From Methylomarinum sp964442675 (GTDB lineage: Bacteria; Pseudomonadota; Gammaproteobacteria; Methylococcales; Methylomonadaceae): a stretch of DNA of 17,371 nucleotides. Below, piece by piece: positions 15,612 through 17,371 of this stretch (position 1 is the stretch's first letter; the number at the start of each line of letters is the position of its first letter). A program made the position numbers and the translations under genes. The notes under the pieces are model-generated. The model saw nothing but the letters and a program-made list of their open reading frames with translations, ran no database searches and was not told the origin of the DNA. The stretch is from assembly GCA_964442675.1 (NCBI GenBank), contig CAYUAE010000028.1, positions 1-17,371 on the forward strand, in the 5' to 3' direction.

Positions 15612-16877
15612 TTAGCTTACCTCTTCCAGCTCAACTTCTTTCAACAACCCTAAATGCTTTTTATCGATCTCAATCTTCATCTTCCAGCCACCAAAATCAT
15701 CTGTCTGCTCATGCAAAATACGCGCATAATCGAATAGTCTGGCCCGAATACCGGCCTGTTTCGCAGACAACACACATTTTCTGATGACCTTTTGGCTGGC
15801 AAAAATTTCCGACAAGGCCTGGTCCAGCAATTCACAGCCATCACCGGTTTTGGCAGACAACCAAACCCGAACTGGTTTACCTTCATCATCATAATCAATA
15901 TGAGGGGCAACACCATCTAACAGGTCGATTTTGTTGTAAACAAGTAATTGTGGAACCGTACTCGCCTTAATATCTTCCAATACTTGATTTACCTGAAAAA
16001 TAGTCTCGTCCCGATCGGCTGCATTCGCATCCACGACATGAAGTAACAAATCCGCCTCACTGGCTTCTTGCAAGGTCGATTTAAAGGCGGCCACTAATTC
16101 ATGGGGCAAATGCCGGATAAAGCCAACGGTATCGGCCATCACCAGTTCAGTGCCATTTTGAATCCGGTATTGCCGCAAAGTAGGATCCAATGTTGCAAAC
16201 AGTTGGTTTGCCGCATAAATATCTGATTGCGTCAGGGTGTTGAACAATGTCGATTTCCCGGCATTGGTATATCCGACCAGGGAAACCGCAGGAATTTCGG
16301 CTTTTTTTCGCTTACGCCGTCCTTGTCCACGCTGCTTGTCCACTTTTACCAGTCGCCGTTGAATTTGTTTGATCCGCATACCGAGTAATCGACGGTCTGT
16401 TTCCAGCTGGGTTTCACCCGGCCCTCTTAAACCAATCCCGCCTTTTTGCCTTTCCAGATGCGTCCACCCCCGCACCAAGCGGGTAGACAAGTGCCTTAAC
16501 TGAGCCAGTTCCACCTGTAATTTCCCTTCAAAGGTCTGAGCCCGCTGGGCAAAAATATCCAGAATCAGGCCATTCCTGTCAACGACCCGAACATCCAGCG
16601 CCGTTTCGAGATTACGCTCCTGACTAGGACTTAAGGGATGATTGAATAGAACAATATCAGCCTGATAAAATTCCAAAGCCTGCTTGACTTCATCGAGCTT
16701 TCCAGAGCCGATAAAATATTTTGGATCAGGTCGATAACGGCTACCCGTAATAACATGGACAGGCTCGGCACCTGCCGAACGTGTTAACTCTTTTAGTTCT
16801 TCCAGGTCTTCCTGCCCGGCTTGCAACGTTAAATGAACCAATATTGCCCGTTCACCGGCATCAGGTCTTTCAAACAA
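15612..16877 (-). CDS. hflX: Ribosome-associated GTPase HflX (TTG start)
   Basis: A 421-residue GTPase that binds the 50S subunit and splits stalled ribosomes under stress. The N-terminal HflX domain includes VITGSR.R.DPKYFIGSGK (about 42-60), FNHPLSPSQERNLE, and the hallmark RGPGETQLETDRRLL (151-165). The G domain has G1 GYTNAGKST (202-210), FATLDPTLR as the switch region, G3 DTVGF (249-253) and G4 NKID (315-318). The start is TTG at 16877: it has an AGAGG ribosome binding site at normal distance, and the first internal Met is at residue 167. The N-terminus MFERPDAGERAILVH also matches known HflX. It begins 20 bases after the hfq stop, in the conserved miaA-hfq-hflX order. Confidence 0.96.
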   Translation of the reverse strand: MFERPDAGERAILVHLTLQAGQEDLEELKELTRSAGAEPVHVITGSRYRPDPKYFIGSGKLDEVKQALEFYQADIVLFNHPLSPSQERNLETALDVRVVDRNGLILDIFAQRAQTFEGKLQVELAQLRHLSTRLVRGWTHLERQKGGIGLRGPGETQLETDRRLLGMRIKQIQRRLVKVDKQRGQGRRKRKKAEIPAVSLVGYTNAGKSTLFNTLTQSDIYAANQLFATLDPTLRQYRIQNGTELVMADTVGFIRHLPHELVAAFKSTLQEASEADLLLHVVDANAADRDETIFQVNQVLEDIKASTVPQLLVYNKIDLLDGVAPHIDYDDEGKPVRVWLSAKTGDGCELLDQALSEIFASQKVIRKCVLSAKQAGIRARLFDYARILHEQTDDFGGWKMKIEIDKKHLGLLKEVELEEVS

Positions 16878-16897
16878 AAATATACCTCTCGTTAAAA

Positions 16898-17137
16898 TTA
16901 TTCATCAGATTGTTCAGATTCGCGCGGCAACTTGACCGGCTTTCCAGGAACAATGGTTGAAATAGCGTGTTTATACACCATTTGGTTGATCGTATTCTTC
17001 AGCATGATGACATATTGATCGAAAGAATCGATTTTGCCCTGCAGTTTAATGCCATTCACCAGAAAAATAGAAACTGGCACATGCTCTTTTCTGAGCGTAT
17101 TTAAAAAAATATCCTGTAAATTGTGACCTTTTGACAT
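16898..17137 (-). CDS. hfq: RNA chaperone Hfq
   Basis: A 79-residue Sm-like protein forming a hexamer that pairs small RNAs with mRNAs. The Sm1 region (residues 1-50) contains GHNLQDIFLNTLRKEHVPVS and GIKLQGKIDSFDQY. The Sm2 motif reads YKHAISTIVP. The C-terminal tail is short (about 12 residues after the core, ending ESEQSDE), shorter than in E. coli (102 residues), as in many other bacteria. ATG at 17137 has an AAGGAG ribosome binding site. An upstream in-frame TTG at 17161 would bury that site inside the coding region and is rejected. It lies between miaA and hflX. Confidence 0.98.
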   Translation of the reverse strand: MSKGHNLQDIFLNTLRKEHVPVSIFLVNGIKLQGKIDSFDQYVIMLKNTINQMVYKHAISTIVPGKPVKLPRESEQSDE

Positions 17138-17160
17138 CCACTTTCTCCTTATTATTATCA

Positions 17161-17189
17161 ATTTAAAACCTGTTTTACGGCAGCATCAA
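17161..17189 (-). promoter_or_regulatory. Candidate sigma70-type promoter for hfq
   Basis: On the minus strand TTGATG (17189-17184) and TTAAAT (17166-17161) are separated by 17 bases, each hexamer matching consensus at four of six positions. The start would fall near 17155, about 18 bases before the hfq ATG. Promoters of this kind upstream of hfq are known in E. coli; the match here is only moderate. Confidence 0.3.
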
Positions 17190-17270
17190 ACCATTAAACG
17201 CCGTATCCTAAAACTTTTCGCAGAACATAAGACCTGTCATCGTTGATGAAGTTCAGCTATATACTCTCAA

Positions 17271-17371
17271 TTATAAATCAATATACTGACTTATTTGCTG
17301 TACTAAAAAATCATTATCACTATCAAAACTTTTCCCGACATCCAGTTTTCTAAGCCAGGTAAACTGCCGCT
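17271..17371 (-). CDS. miaA: tRNA dimethylallyltransferase, C-terminal end only
   Basis: The last 32 codons and stop of a leftward gene that enters from the right edge. The peptide RQFTWLRKLDVGKSF...QQISQYIDL carries the RQ(L/F)TWLR segment characteristic of the MiaA C-terminus. The position directly upstream of hfq is the standard gammaproteobacterial order. MiaA adds the dimethylallyl group to A37 of tRNAs reading UNN codons, making the substrate for MiaB, which is also encoded in this window. The catalytic part is outside the window. The 133-base gap to hfq is intergenic. Confidence 0.88.
   Translation of the reverse strand, partial: RQFTWLRKLDVGKSFDSDNDFLVQQISQYIDL

Noticed and set aside
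17138..17161. Eight-residue TTG-initiated extension of Hfq
   Set aside because: It would place the AAGGAG ribosome binding site within the coding region and does not match the conserved Hfq N-terminus (MSKGHNLQ).
1..17371. CRISPR array, tRNA or rRNA gene, insertion sequence, prophage, toxin-antitoxin or defence island
   Set aside because: No regularly spaced repeats, cloverleaf-like sequences, transposase or integrase motifs, or defence-type genes were found; the gene content is core metabolism plus one transport operon.

Overview
The window reads as ordinary chromosome of a moderately AT-rich gammaproteobacterium, most likely a methylotroph or methanotroph of the Methylococcales type. This assignment is inference. 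It rests on three things: the gammaproteobacterial gene orders miaA-hfq-hflX-hflK-hflC and miaB-ybeZ-ybeY-corC, the hisZ-purA pair, and a four-gene ABC system of the kind found with PQQ-dependent alcohol (methanol/ethanol) oxidation. There are no insertion sequences, phage genes, CRISPR arrays, tRNAs or rRNAs, and no gap longer than about 200 bases lacks a gene.

Left part (1-2758): metG (methionyl-tRNA synthetase, 3' end outside the window) runs leftward. Divergent from it is a short rightward pair, an unrecognised 135-residue membrane protein followed 13 bases later by dtd (D-aminoacyl-tRNA deacylase).

Middle-left (2770-7016): a tightly coupled leftward operon encodes a periplasmic binding-protein-like protein, a secreted seven-bladed YVTN beta-propeller, an ABC ATPase and an ABC-2 (export-type) permease. 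Successive genes are separated by 1 base or overlap as ATGA. This is the most interesting system in the window: it mixes import-type and export-type parts, and its substrate is not evident. Divergent from it is a stand-alone PilZ-domain (c-di-GMP receptor) protein. The gap between them holds nested inverted repeats.

Middle-right (7037-10679): the leftward operon miaB-ybeZ(phoH-like)-ybeY-corC combines tRNA modification, rRNA maturation/ribosome quality control and a CBS-domain membrane-associated protein. All its genes overlap. lnt, which follows corC in E. coli, is absent here. A 15-base direct repeat brackets the miaB start codon.

Right part (10763-17371): also leftward, miaA (3' end only), hfq, hflX, hflK, hflC, a terminator-like hairpin, hisZ, purA, then a strong intrinsic terminator. 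These genes cover tRNA dimethylallylation, the RNA chaperone, a ribosome-associated GTPase, the FtsH-modulating HflKC complex, the regulatory subunit of histidine biosynthesis, and adenylosuccinate synthesis. miaA and miaB act in sequence on the same tRNA base (i6A37 to ms2i6A37) and both lie in this window.

Several starts were moved inward from the longest open frame, because the longer versions begin at TTG without a ribosome binding site. hflX is the opposite case: a TTG start with a good ribosome binding site and no alternative Met.
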